Positions 42,723-50,637 of a DNA stretch of 51,250 bases are shown one piece after another. This stretch comes from Hyphomicrobiales bacterium (GTDB taxonomy: Bacteria; Pseudomonadota; Alphaproteobacteria; Rhizobiales; Rhizobiaceae). Under the pieces are notes generated by a model. That model saw nothing but the letters and a program-made list of their open reading frames with translations. It ran no database searches and was not told the origin of the DNA. The translations under genes were made by a program, and so were the position numbers. The stretch spans positions 1 to 51,250 of the forward strand of contig UCKU01000059.1 in assembly GCA_900473185.1 (NCBI GenBank), given 5' to 3'. How positions within the stretch are numbered: position 1 is the first letter of the stretch; every line of letters begins with the position of its first letter.

Positions 42723-43055
42723 ATGGCGCGAAAGAGAAACCAAGACGTCACCTCCTGGTATGAGGCGCCGGCGCCCGATATCTGCCCGCTCTGCGGCCGG
42801 ATCGTTCCGAAAGAGCAGCGGGACGAGCACCATCTCTTGCCCAAGAGCCGGGGCGGACGGGAGACGCAGGTCCTGCACCGCATCTGCCATCGCCAGATCC
42901 ATGCGCAGTTTTCCGAAGCGGAGCTGGAACAGTCCTACCCGACCGTCGAGGCTCTGCTTGCCCACCCCGCCATCCAGACCTTCGTCACCTGGGTGCGCAA
43001 GAAGCCGCCGGGGTTTTATGATGGCACGCGGCGAAGCAAGCGCCGGCGGGAGTGA
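42723..43055 (+). CDS. Small HNH-motif protein
   Basis: 110 residues. CPLCGRIVPKEQRDEHHLLPKSRGG and LHRICHRQIHAQFSE give the Cys4/HNH layout (C-x2-C, His-His, Cys-His, His). The rest is a short helical tail ending KRRRE. Such short HNH proteins are common in Rhizobiaceae chromosomes and need not belong to phage. Activity is not known. No strong ribosome site was seen; the ATG matches the family start. Confidence 0.85.
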   Translation: MARKRNQDVTSWYEAPAPDICPLCGRIVPKEQRDEHHLLPKSRGGRETQVLHRICHRQIHAQFSEAELEQSYPTVEALLAHPAIQTFVTWVRKKPPGFYDGTRRSKRRRE

Positions 43056-43079
43056 ACCACACAAGCTGCCTGCCCGGCG

Positions 43080-43511
43080 CTACCTGCCCTTGACTGCCCG
43101 CGCACCCCTGCCCGCGCTCGCCCGCTTGCCTGCCACCTCCACCAGCCGGCGGAAGGTCGGGCATTCCATGTGGGAAGGTGCGGAGCATTCGGCGACATGA
43201 CGCAGCGTGTCGCTGAGCGCTGTCAGCTCCCGGATCTGCCGGTCGATCTCATCGGCCTTCTGATGCAGCGCGGCGCGCGGCAGTTCCGGAGCACCGGTCT
43301 TGCCGAACATGCCCGATATTTCCTCCAGCGAGAAACCGGCCGTCTTGCCCATGGCGATCAGCTTCAGCTGCAGCAGCACCTCGGGCGGAAACTGGCGGCG
43401 CAGGCCGTGGCGAAAGACCGAGGTGATGAGCCCGATCTCCTCGTAATAGCGCAGCGCCGAGGGCTTGATTCCGCTTCGTGCGGAGACCTCTCCGATATCC
43501 AGAAATTTCAT
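43080..43511 (-). CDS. MerR family transcriptional regulator
   Basis: 143 residues. The winged HTH at the N-terminus (LDIGEVSARSGIKPSALRYYEEIGLI, RRQFPPEVLLQLKLIAMGKTAGFSLEEI) is standard MerR. A dimer coiled coil (KADEIDRQIRELTALSDTLRHV) and a Cys-containing C-terminus (AECSAPSHMECPTF) follow. The two Cys could be a redox or metal sensor. It is divergent from an MFS exporter, with an embedded MerR-type promoter, so it likely controls that exporter. The ATG at 43511 is internal to the longer frame from 43568. Confidence 0.88.
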   Translation of the reverse strand: MKFLDIGEVSARSGIKPSALRYYEEIGLITSVFRHGLRRQFPPEVLLQLKLIAMGKTAGFSLEEISGMFGKTGAPELPRAALHQKADEIDRQIRELTALSDTLRHVAECSAPSHMECPTFRRLVEVAGKRASAGRGARAVKGR

Positions 43512-43513
43512 GC

Positions 43514-43544
43514 TTGACCTCAAGTCGGCTTGAATTCGTAGCCT
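43514..43544 (+). promoter_or_regulatory. MerR-type promoter with 19-bp spacer
   Basis: TTGACC (43514-43519) and TAGCCT (43539-43544) are spaced 19 bp, the over-long spacing of MerR-controlled promoters. Between them lies a dyad TCAAG-TCGG-CTTGA (43520-43533) resembling SoxR/MerR operators. It sits between the MerR gene and the MFS gene and would drive the exporter. Confidence 0.65.
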
Positions 43545-43580
43545 GCTCTTGAATGACATTTCAAGCAAGAGGACATCGAT

Positions 43581-44834
43581 ATGGAACAGGCAGAAATAAC
43601 CGGCTCGGAGCGAACGGAAAGACGGGGCGTGACGCTGACGCTCTCGCTTTCGATGCTGCTCGCTTCTCTGGGCACCAGCATCGCCAACATCGCCCTGCCC
43701 AAGCTCGCAGAGGATTTTTCAGCGCCTTTCGCGGAGGTGCAGGGCGTCGTCGTCAGCTATCTCGCAGCCTTGACGATCTCGGTCGTCATCGTGGGTCGGC
43801 TCGGCGATCTCTACGGGCTGAAGCGCATGCAGCTTGCTGGCCTTAGCCTCTTTGCCGTGGCTTCACTGCTTTCGGCCGTGACACCCAATCTGCCGCTGCT
43901 GATGGCGGCGCGCGCCGTTCAAGGCGTCGGTGCTGCCTTCCTGATGACGATCTCGATGGCGCTGATGCGCGAGACCGCAGGCGAGGCGCGCATCGGCCGC
44001 GCCATGGGCCTGCTCGGCACGGTCTCGGCGCTGGGCACGGCGCTCGGCCCCTCGCTCGGCGGCGCACTTATCCCGCTTGCCGGCTGGCGCGGCATTTTCT
44101 GGGTGCAGGTTCCGCTGGCGGGACTTGCACTGATCCTTGCCATCGCCACGCTGCCGGCGGACAGGGCCAGGGGCAAGACAAGCCCGGCCGGCCTGCTTGC
44201 CATGCTGGAACGGCGCCTCGTCCCCAATCTCGTCGTCAACATCGTGGTCGCCGCCGTGATGATGACGACGCTGGTGGTCGGCCCCTTCTATCTCGGCCTG
44301 GCGCTTGGTTTGAAGCCGGCCTGGGTCGGCCTCGTCATGTCCATCGGCCCGGTCATCTCCATCGCCAGCGGCGTGCCCTCCGGCCGGCTGGTCGATGCCT
44401 GGGGTGCCGCCCGCGTTCTGTCGATCGGCCTTGCGATGCTCGCCGCCGGCGCCTTCCTGCTGGCGATCCTGCCTGAGCTTTCAGGCGTCGGCGGCTATAT
44501 TGCCGCCATCATCGTGCTGACGCCCGGCTACCAGCTTTTCCAGGCCGCCAACAATACCGCGGCCCTTGCCGATGTGCCGAAGGACCGGCGCGGCACGGCC
44601 TCCGGCCTGCTCGGCCTGTCGCGCAATATCGGCCTGATCTCCGGCGCATCCCTGATGGGCGCCGTCTTCGCCTATGGCGCCGGCACCGAGGATTTCATTC
44701 ATGCGACGCCGGCAGCGATTTCAGCCGGCATGCAGCTAACCTTCCTGCTTGCCGGCGGGCTGATGATTGGCGCCATGGCGGTTGTCTTCGCTAGTGCGGC
44801 GAATTGGTTATACCTTTTTCGTGAAAAGGCATAA
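43581..44834 (+). CDS. MFS exporter, drug:H+ antiporter type
   Basis: 417 residues with about 12 to 14 helices. Antiporter motif A reads GRLGDLYGLKRM, and motif C is GTVSALGTALGPSLGGALIPLAGWRGIFW. The pattern is that of DHA-type drug exporters. AGAGGA lies seven bases before the ATG. It is divergent from the MerR regulator and preceded by the MerR-type promoter. The substrate is unknown; an electrophile, drug or redox-active compound would fit the regulator family. Confidence 0.9.
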   Translation: MEQAEITGSERTERRGVTLTLSLSMLLASLGTSIANIALPKLAEDFSAPFAEVQGVVVSYLAALTISVVIVGRLGDLYGLKRMQLAGLSLFAVASLLSAVTPNLPLLMAARAVQGVGAAFLMTISMALMRETAGEARIGRAMGLLGTVSALGTALGPSLGGALIPLAGWRGIFWVQVPLAGLALILAIATLPADRARGKTSPAGLLAMLERRLVPNLVVNIVVAAVMMTTLVVGPFYLGLALGLKPAWVGLVMSIGPVISIASGVPSGRLVDAWGAARVLSIGLAMLAAGAFLLAILPELSGVGGYIAAIIVLTPGYQLFQAANNTAALADVPKDRRGTASGLLGLSRNIGLISGASLMGAVFAYGAGTEDFIHATPAAISAGMQLTFLLAGGLMIGAMAVVFASAANWLYLFREKA

Positions 44835-44950
44835 CCGGTGGAAATGGCAACGCCTTCACCGGCGGTATCCTGGCCGTCCGTCACTTACAGAACCTTGACG
44901 AGCCACATTGGTTCACCAACAATCATAGTAAACCAAGGAAGTTAGGTGCC

Positions 44951-45199
44951 ATGACCGCTGCATTTACCGTGCGGGTTTCGGACGAAACCGCGAGCAAGCT
45001 TAATCGGATCGCGGAAAAGCTGGATCGCTCCCGTGCCTATATGGCTGCCGAGGCCATTGAGGCTTTTGTCGAGCAGCAGGAATGGCAGCTTGCCGAGATC
45101 GAGGCCGGGTTGGCTGAAGCCGATCGCGGCGAATTTGCCAGCGCGGAAGATGTAGCGATGGTCATTGGGAAATACGTCAAGGCTACCTGCCAATCGTGA
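44951..45199 (+). CDS. RHH (CopG/ParD-like) antitoxin, orphan
   Basis: 82 residues. FTVRVSDETASKLNRIAEKLDRSRAYMAAEAIEAFVEQQEWQ is a ribbon-helix-helix DNA-binding domain, and the tail AEIEAGLAEADRGEFASAEDV is that of ParD-type antitoxins. AAGGAAG lies upstream of the ATG. No ParE/RelE toxin follows: the next 130 bases are AT-rich and noncoding. It may be a remnant or have taken on another regulatory role. Confidence 0.8.
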   Translation: MTAAFTVRVSDETASKLNRIAEKLDRSRAYMAAEAIEAFVEQQEWQLAEIEAGLAEADRGEFASAEDVAMVIGKYVKATCQS

Positions 45200-45335
45200 G
45201 CGGGAAGCATATTCGCTTAATACTTAGAAATCTATCTTCCTTTTCACTAATTCAAGCATAAGTACTTTACATCCATAACTGGCTTCAATATAAGAAAATA
45301 ATACTTTTAATTGCATAGCATTGATCCTCGCTGAA

Positions 45336-46646
45336 ATGTCGGTTCGACAAGGAATACTACGGATCGAAGGGGGCAGACCTTACGGCCGCCGATGTTCGTT
45401 CCGTTATCGATGGATTGGAGTCTGTCTTGTCTGCGTCTTCCCGTGGCTTGTCGCGGTGGGTTCCGCGGGGGGGGCGATGGTTGACACGGATCAGGGGAAG
45501 CAAGTTCAGGAGGGGCCGGCTGACTTCGAGCGACAGAAGTGGCTGGCGGAGGAAGCCCATCGAGCGCGCGAACTAGAGTTTCAGCAGGCGGCGCAGGTGC
45601 GCGCGGACCGGGAATTGGCGTTCAAGATCGCCGAGGGGCAGCGGTCGAAATGGTCCAGCCCGCTTGTCTTGGCGATCATCGGCGCTGCCCTGGCGACATT
45701 GGGCAACGGGGCCATTTCCTGGCTGAGCGGACAGTCGCGGCGCCAGCTTCAGAGGGAGAATAATGACGCTCAAGTCAGCCTGGAAATCACCAAGGCCGAA
45801 TCTGATCGAATACTGGAAGCGATCAAGACCAACAACAACCCGGATGCCGCGGCCGTCAATTTGCAGTTCCTGCTGGATTCCGGCCTTATCGGGAATGCCA
45901 ACACGAAACAATTGCTTGGAGACTTCCTGAAGAACAGGATCACGGGACAAGGCCCGTCGTTGCCCGCCGCGGCCTCGTCGGTCAACACACCGGCGGGACG
46001 ACCGGCATGGATTTCCGACCTGCTCAAGCGAGGCCTCACGCTGGGCGTGGATGCATCCCAGTTCAACGGCGCCGTCGACTTTGCAGGCCTGCGCGCTCAA
46101 GGCGTGGAATTTGCTTATCTGAGGGCCAGTCAGGGAAAGCGCGCGGACAGGATGCTGAAGGAGCACGCGGCAACGGCTTTTCAAGGTGGCCTGCAGGTCG
46201 GCCTGTATCACGTGTTTGATCCGGCACTCGACTCGGCAAGCCAGTTCGTGAATTTTTCGTCCCTGCTCGATGGCACCAGATGGACCCTGCCCCCTGCCAT
46301 CGATATCGTGGACTACGGTCGCGGCTCGGATATCGATCCCGCGGCCTATTCTGCCCAGATCGAGAGCTTCGCGCAGTTGGTCCTGGCGAAATACAAGGTC
46401 ATGCCCGTGCTGTATTTCGGGCACCTGAGGCGGGATCTTGACGAGCGGCTGAACAAATTCCCGATTTGGATCGCCCAATATCAGGCTGGCGCCGCGCCGC
46501 GCATGCCAAAGGGCTGGTCCGACTACATGTTCTGGCAGTTCTCTGATGGAGCCATCAACAATGATCCGAGCATCGCGCGCATTGACCTCAACTTCTTTCA
46601 AGGCACGCCAGATGAGCTCGAGGCGCTCGCGCGCAAGCGACAATGA
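45336..46646 (+). CDS. GH25 lysozyme-like exported protein, altered active site
   Basis: 436 residues. The N-terminus holds a signal helix (VCLVCVFPWLVAVGSAGGAM), then a Gln/Arg/Glu-rich helical part, a membrane-like segment (WSSPLVLAIIGAALATLGNGAI) and a linker. The C-terminal ~200 residues are GH25: LGVDASQFNGAVDF, FAYLRASQGK, QVGLYHVFDP, PIWIAQYQAG, WQFSDG. The catalytic Glu of the usual LDVE motif is replaced: IDIVDYG, with Asp323 kept and Val325 at the Glu place. The protein may bind peptidoglycan without cutting it. A cytoplasmic leader with membrane anchor is unusual for an autolysin. Start 45336 (ATG) is preferred over the TTG at 45321. Confidence 0.8.
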   Translation: MSVRQGILRIEGGRPYGRRCSFRYRWIGVCLVCVFPWLVAVGSAGGAMVDTDQGKQVQEGPADFERQKWLAEEAHRARELEFQQAAQVRADRELAFKIAEGQRSKWSSPLVLAIIGAALATLGNGAISWLSGQSRRQLQRENNDAQVSLEITKAESDRILEAIKTNNNPDAAAVNLQFLLDSGLIGNANTKQLLGDFLKNRITGQGPSLPAAASSVNTPAGRPAWISDLLKRGLTLGVDASQFNGAVDFAGLRAQGVEFAYLRASQGKRADRMLKEHAATAFQGGLQVGLYHVFDPALDSASQFVNFSSLLDGTRWTLPPAIDIVDYGRGSDIDPAAYSAQIESFAQLVLAKYKVMPVLYFGHLRRDLDERLNKFPIWIAQYQAGAAPRMPKGWSDYMFWQFSDGAINNDPSIARIDLNFFQGTPDELEALARKRQ

Positions 46647-46816
46647 GGCACCATGGACGAGAGCTAGTCCTCATGATGAATTCAGAAATCACTTGGGCAG
46701 AAGAATGGTTGGTAGCACACGCCTATCGTGTGCTGGCTACGCCGGTATTGGACGTCGGGAGCCCTATCGCTTCAAATGGATCCGTTCTGCGGCCGTACGC
46801 GGTCACGCAGGGCAAC

Positions 46817-47143
46817 TCAGGCAAATACGGTAATACAGACGGCCGTCCAGATTAACGCCGTCCGCAGTGCCATCGCCCGCCTGGCGACGACGACTTTGTC
46901 TGCCTCATCCTCCGCGACAGGTGTGGTCACGATCCAGGGCACGCAACCAAGTGCTGCAAATCCGATGACGGCTACGATCATCACGAGATAGTCGATTGCA
47001 CGCCAGCTCCCCTGTTCATAGACCCCCCAGTAGCCCAGAAAGGCCATTCCGACTGCAAACATGGTGGCGGACGCAGAGCAAAGCCCTGTAACGGACCCGA
47101 CAGGTGCGCGCATGGTGCTTTTTTCACGTGTCTGCGAATTCAT
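46817..47143 (-). CDS. Small membrane protein, unknown
   Basis: 108 residues. Three hydrophobic stretches are seen (SVTGLCSASATMFAVGMAFLGYW, AIDYLVMIVAVIGFAALGCVPWIV, ALRTALIWTAVCITVFA) with a short acidic loop (AEDEADKVV). The family is not recognised. It lies convergent with the GH25-like gene. An internal ATG (MRAPVG) is also possible. Confidence 0.65.
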   Translation of the reverse strand: MNSQTREKSTMRAPVGSVTGLCSASATMFAVGMAFLGYWGVYEQGSWRAIDYLVMIVAVIGFAALGCVPWIVTTPVAEDEADKVVVARRAMALRTALIWTAVCITVFA

Positions 47144-47245
47144 GAGGCAATATCCACGACGGTTGGCTGTCCCGCCGCAAATATGTCAGGAATCGAGCCT
47201 GGCGTGAAGCGCTGGTGACCCTTTGGGACGGCCGCGAAATTCCCC

Positions 47246-47274
47246 GCCTCGGGCGGCGCAACACCGCCCGAGGC
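47246..47274. terminator. Hairpin after SDR gene
   Basis: GCCTCGGGCGG and CCGCCCGAGGC form a perfect 11-bp stem with a seven-base loop. It lies nine bases past the stop of the leftward SDR gene; the sequence after it on that strand is GGGGAATTTC, so it lacks a proper T tract but still fits a transcript end. Confidence 0.65.
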
Positions 47275-47282
47275 CACGTCTG

Positions 47283-48041
47283 CTAGAGCAGCCGAACCGA
47301 CATGCCGCCATCGACGATCATCGGGCTGCCGGTCATGAAGCTCGACTGGTCCGACAGCAGAAAGAGCGCCGCCTGCGCAATCTCCTGCGCCGCGGCCATC
47401 CGCTTCATCGGATGCAGGCTCGATATATAGTCGAGAAATTCAGGATTATTCTCGCCGCCTGCGGGTGTAATGGTTCCACCCGGCAGCAGGCTGTTGATCC
47501 TGATGCCATCGGCTGCGTAATCGGCGGCGACCGATTGCACGAGGCCGATCAGGCCCGCCTTGGAGGCCGCATAAGCCCCCATGCCGGGTAAGCCGCCATT
47601 GCTGTATCCGACGAAGGATGAGGTGAAGACGATCGAGCCGCTGCGCTGTGCTTTCATCACCGGCAGCTGCGCCTTCAGCGCAAGGAACGCGCTCGTCAGG
47701 TTGGTGGAAATCACAGTCTCCCAATTGGCCGCGCTCATCTCGGCAAAGGCGCCCATCTCGCCGACGATGCCGGCATTGTTGAAAGCGCCGTCAAGCCGGC
47801 CATAGGCATCGAGCGCCCGGTTGACGAGGGCCTGCGCGTAAGCTCCCTCGCGCACGTCACCGGCCAGAGACGTAGCTATGCCGCCCATTTCGATGATCTC
47901 AGAAACGAGTTCCGCGAGGTTCTGCGCCCGCCGTGCACCGAGCACGAGCTTCGCGCCCCTGGCCGCAAACAGCCGGGCGGCGGCCGCTCCGATGCCGCTG
48001 CTTGCGCCGGAGATGATGATCACCTTGTCTTCCAGTTCCAT
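47283..48041 (-). CDS. SDR family oxidoreductase
   Basis: 252 residues, classical short-chain dehydrogenase. The cofactor loop is GASSGIGAAAARLF, NNAG is in FNNAGIVG, the Ser in FTSSFVGY and the catalytic YAASKAG are all present. The C-terminus matches glucose-dehydrogenase-like SDRs (SLHPMKRMAAAQEIAQAALFLLSDQSSFMTG). AGGAGG lies just before the ATG at 48041. It is divergent from dmeF; the substrate is unknown. Confidence 0.9.
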   Translation of the reverse strand: MELEDKVIIISGASSGIGAAAARLFAARGAKLVLGARRAQNLAELVSEIIEMGGIATSLAGDVREGAYAQALVNRALDAYGRLDGAFNNAGIVGEMGAFAEMSAANWETVISTNLTSAFLALKAQLPVMKAQRSGSIVFTSSFVGYSNGGLPGMGAYAASKAGLIGLVQSVAADYAADGIRINSLLPGGTITPAGGENNPEFLDYISSLHPMKRMAAAQEIAQAALFLLSDQSSFMTGSPMIVDGGMSVRLL

Positions 48042-48190
48042 GTCCAAACCTCCTGTTTTGATGGCAACGGAGGCGTAAGAAATATGGGGACCCGCAGCCA
48101 CCCGATTCCGGATCGGGCGGAGGCAGTGACGCGAGCGCGGGTGGCGTCCGTCCCCGCCGCTGCTCAGCCCCGTAATCAGAGCACTTGCCA

Positions 48191-48209
48191 TATCCCCTCC
48201 AGGGGGATA
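48191..48209 (+). promoter_or_regulatory. Candidate DmeR operator upstream of dmeF
   Basis: TATCCCC-TCCAG-GGGGATA is a perfect 7-bp inverted repeat, of the G/C-tract type bound by RcnR/CsoR/DmeR repressors. It ends 32 bases before the dmeF ATG, where it would overlap the promoter. Its arms have the AT-then-G-run look of known nickel-cobalt operators. The divergent SDR gene starts 150 bases away. Confidence 0.75.
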
Positions 48210-48241
48210 GGTAATGGCGATCTTCAACAACGGAGCGGCAC

Positions 48242-49603
48242 ATGCTCTCAGCAGTCACGGAATGGTTCGGCTTCGGGCGGGCCGGCCACGATCATTCGCA
48301 TGCCCATGGATCACACGGGCATTCCCACGGGGCGCATGGCGAGGGTGGCCACGGCCATACGCATGGCGTGGTCGATGCGAGCATCGCCTCTTCCGAGCGC
48401 GGTATTTGCGCGATCAAGTGGTCCTTCGTCATCCTGGCGATCACCGCGATCCTGCAGCTCATCGTCGTCTTCTATTCGGGTAGCGTGGCGCTGCTCGCCG
48501 ACACGATCCACAATGTCGGCGATGCGGCCACCGCCATTCCGCTCTGGATCGCCTTCTCGCTGGTGCGCCGCGCCGCGACCAGGACCTTCAATTACGGGCT
48601 TGGCCGCGTCGAGGATTATGCCGGCCTCATCATCGTGCTGATCATCCTCTTCAGTGCGCTGGTTGCCGGCTATGAAGCGATCGACCGCCTCATCCATCCG
48701 CAGCCGATCACCCAGCTCATCGCCGTGGCGGCTGCCGGTATCGTCGGCTTCATCGGCAACGAGGCCGTCGCCGTCTTCCGCATCCGCGTCGGCCGTGAAA
48801 TGAACAGCGCCGCCTTGATCGCCGACGGCTACCACGCTCGCACGGACGGCCTGACCAGCCTCGCGGTCGTGCTCGGCGCGCTGGGCGTCTGGATGGGCTT
48901 CCCGCTTGCCGACCCGATCATCGGCCTGCTGATCACACTCGCCATCTTCGGCATCGTCTGGCAGTCGGCACGCGCCGTCGTCACCCGCAGCCTCGACGGC
49001 GTCGAACCCGGTATAAACGAGCAGGTCTATCATGCTGCCGAGCATGTCGGCGGCATCGAGCGCATCGTCGATGTCAAGTCGCGCTGGCTCGGCCACAAGC
49101 TTCATACCGATCTGGTGATTTCTGTCGATCCATCGAAATCGCTTGCGGAAGCCAACGCGATCGCCGCAAGCCTGCGCCGCGAGTTGAAGGGCCACCTTCC
49201 TTCACTCGGCAATGCCACGATCCAGTTCGACGATTTCGGCGTGGAAGCGGCCCCTCGCGCCCACGATCACGGGCATGACCATCACCATGCGCCCGATCCG
49301 TTCAAGGTCGAATCCGAGATCGCAACCGGTCTGCTGGAGATCGTCGATACGGCGGGTGGCGAGCGCATGCGCTTCAGCATCACGAAGCACGAGCGCGGCC
49401 TGAAGGCAGTGGTGGAGATCAAGCGTCCCGATCATGTCGAGACCCTGCCGCTCGTCGCCTCGCCGGATGATCACCATTCGCTGCAGAGCACCGAGGCGCC
49501 GGCAGAGCCGCACGAGTTCGACGCCATCCTCAGGCTCAGCTCCGACGAGGGCAGCATCGACCTGCCCTTCCGCATGGAAGAGCCTGATGGACATCGTCAC
49601 TGA
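48242..49603 (+). CDS. dmeF: Nickel/cobalt efflux CDF transporter DmeF
   Basis: 453 residues. Long His-rich N-terminal stretch (HDHSHAHGSHGHSHGAH) precedes six membrane helices. Metal sites of the CDF family are visible as DTIHNVGDA and DGYHARTD. A second His cluster (HDHGHDHHHAPDP) sits after the cytoplasmic CDF domain, and the ~100-residue tail is extra. CDF proteins export divalent metal against protons; the DmeF group handles Ni/Co. The following gene is a metal-sensing repressor and the operator lies upstream, as in rhizobial dmeRF loci, though here dmeF comes first. Confidence 0.88.
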   Translation: MLSAVTEWFGFGRAGHDHSHAHGSHGHSHGAHGEGGHGHTHGVVDASIASSERGICAIKWSFVILAITAILQLIVVFYSGSVALLADTIHNVGDAATAIPLWIAFSLVRRAATRTFNYGLGRVEDYAGLIIVLIILFSALVAGYEAIDRLIHPQPITQLIAVAAAGIVGFIGNEAVAVFRIRVGREMNSAALIADGYHARTDGLTSLAVVLGALGVWMGFPLADPIIGLLITLAIFGIVWQSARAVVTRSLDGVEPGINEQVYHAAEHVGGIERIVDVKSRWLGHKLHTDLVISVDPSKSLAEANAIAASLRRELKGHLPSLGNATIQFDDFGVEAAPRAHDHGHDHHHAPDPFKVESEIATGLLEIVDTAGGERMRFSITKHERGLKAVVEIKRPDHVETLPLVASPDDHHSLQSTEAPAEPHEFDAILRLSSDEGSIDLPFRMEEPDGHRH

Positions 49604-49667
49604 CTTGTCGGCAGGGCGGTCCGCGGCGTAAGCTCGGGCTGCCTCCGCTGCAGGAGGGAACAACCGC

Positions 49668-49961
49668 ATGGACATGATGAGCGATAACGAGCCCCATACG
49701 CACGCCACCCACCCCGAGATCGTCAAACGGCTGAAACGCGCCGAGGGGCACCTGAAGAGCGTCATCGCGATGATCGAGAGCGGCAAGCCTTGTCTGGACA
49801 TCGCCCAGCAGCTTTCGGCCGTCGAAAAGGCGATCGTCAATGCCAAACGCACGCTGATCCAGGACCATCTCGACCACTGCCTGGAAGAAACCGTCGGCGC
49901 GCTGTCGCGCGACAAGCGCCAGTCGATCGACGAATTCAAGACGATCACCAAATATCTCTGA
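49668..49961 (+). CDS. dmeR: Metal-sensing repressor DmeR (RcnR/CsoR family)
   Basis: 97 residues, all-helical DUF156 family. The start HTHATHPEIVKRLKRAEGHLKSV and the block GKPCLDIAQQLSAVEKAIVNAKRTLIQDHLDHC are typical. His10, Cys42, His67 and Cys71 have spacings 32, 25 and 4, which equal the nickel-sensor InrS set as I recall it (H21, C53, H78, C82). Such a set suits nickel or cobalt sensing and supports the DmeR call over a copper CsoR. AGGAGG lies ten bases before the ATG. It is downstream of dmeF, 64 bases away, and presumably autoregulated through the upstream operator. Confidence 0.85.
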   Translation: MDMMSDNEPHTHATHPEIVKRLKRAEGHLKSVIAMIESGKPCLDIAQQLSAVEKAIVNAKRTLIQDHLDHCLEETVGALSRDKRQSIDEFKTITKYL

Positions 49962-49965
49962 CCGA

Positions 49966-50403
49966 ATGGCCGATCTTCTGGCCTATCTCGGATTGTTCGT
50001 TTCAGCCCTCGGTGCGGCGACGATCCTGCCGATGCAGTCCGAAGCCGTGCTTGTCGGTCTGCTGCTGACGGAAAAATATTCGACATTCTGGCTGGTCGCG
50101 ACCGCAGGCGCCGGCAATGTACTCGGCGCCTCGTTGAACTGGATCCTGGGCCGGGGGATCGAACGCTTCCGCACGCACCGCTGGTTTCCCATCGGCCCAC
50201 AGGCGCTGGAGCGAGCGCAGCACTGGTATCAGCGCTATGGAAAATGGTCGCTGCTTGCAAGCTGGTTACCCATCGTCGGCGATCCGATCACCGTCGTTGC
50301 CGGCGTGCTGCGTGAACCGCTGCCAATGTTCCTGCTGCTCGTTACCATCGCCAAGGTCGGGCGTTACATTGTCTTGACGGCAGCAACGACGGGCCTGACC
50401 TGA
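49966..50403 (+). CDS. YqaA/DedA-type membrane protein
   Basis: 145 residues with four to five helices (LGLFVSALGAATILPM, FWLVATAGAGNVLGASLNWILGR, LLASWLPIVGDPITVVAGV, MFLLLVTIAKVGRYIVL). The match to YqaA/VTT-domain proteins is in GNVLGASLNWILGRG and LPIVGDPITVVAGVLR. It begins four bases after the dmeR stop, so it may be co-transcribed. Function unknown; membrane lipid or metal homeostasis is conceivable. Confidence 0.82.
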   Translation: MADLLAYLGLFVSALGAATILPMQSEAVLVGLLLTEKYSTFWLVATAGAGNVLGASLNWILGRGIERFRTHRWFPIGPQALERAQHWYQRYGKWSLLASWLPIVGDPITVVAGVLREPLPMFLLLVTIAKVGRYIVLTAATTGLT

Positions 50404-50516
50404 TGCCCTGGCAAGCGATCATCGACCTTCAGCGTGAAATCTATCTGACCTTCAGGCGCCCGACGATGAACCCGTTAACCATCTCCCGCTCTCTAGGACT
50501 ATGGTCCGACGAATGA
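50403..50516 (+). CDS. 37-codon ORF coupled to YqaA gene
   Basis: Too short for usual cut-offs. The ATG shares its A with the YqaA-type stop (TGATG), an arrangement of translational coupling. The product starts MPWQAIIDLQREIYLTFRR. The first half resembles, faintly and from memory, the N-terminus of RcnA/NicO nickel-cobalt exporters, so it could be a remnant of such a gene next to dmeRF. It could equally be chance. Confidence 0.3.
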   Translation: MPWQAIIDLQREIYLTFRRPTMNPLTISRSLGLWSDE

Positions 50517-50637
50517 CGGACCTCGGTCCGATGCACGCTCCGCGTTTCGCGCCTAACATCCCCTTCATCCTGATGGCCGCTTTCCCGAGTCGGCTATCTC
50601 ATGATTTTCGATGAATTATCCTGCGAGGGAGAGACGG

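Noticed and set aside
46643..46855. 70-codon ORF after the GH25-like gene
   Set aside because: Partly overlaps the leftward membrane-protein gene and has no family, signal or clear ribosome site.
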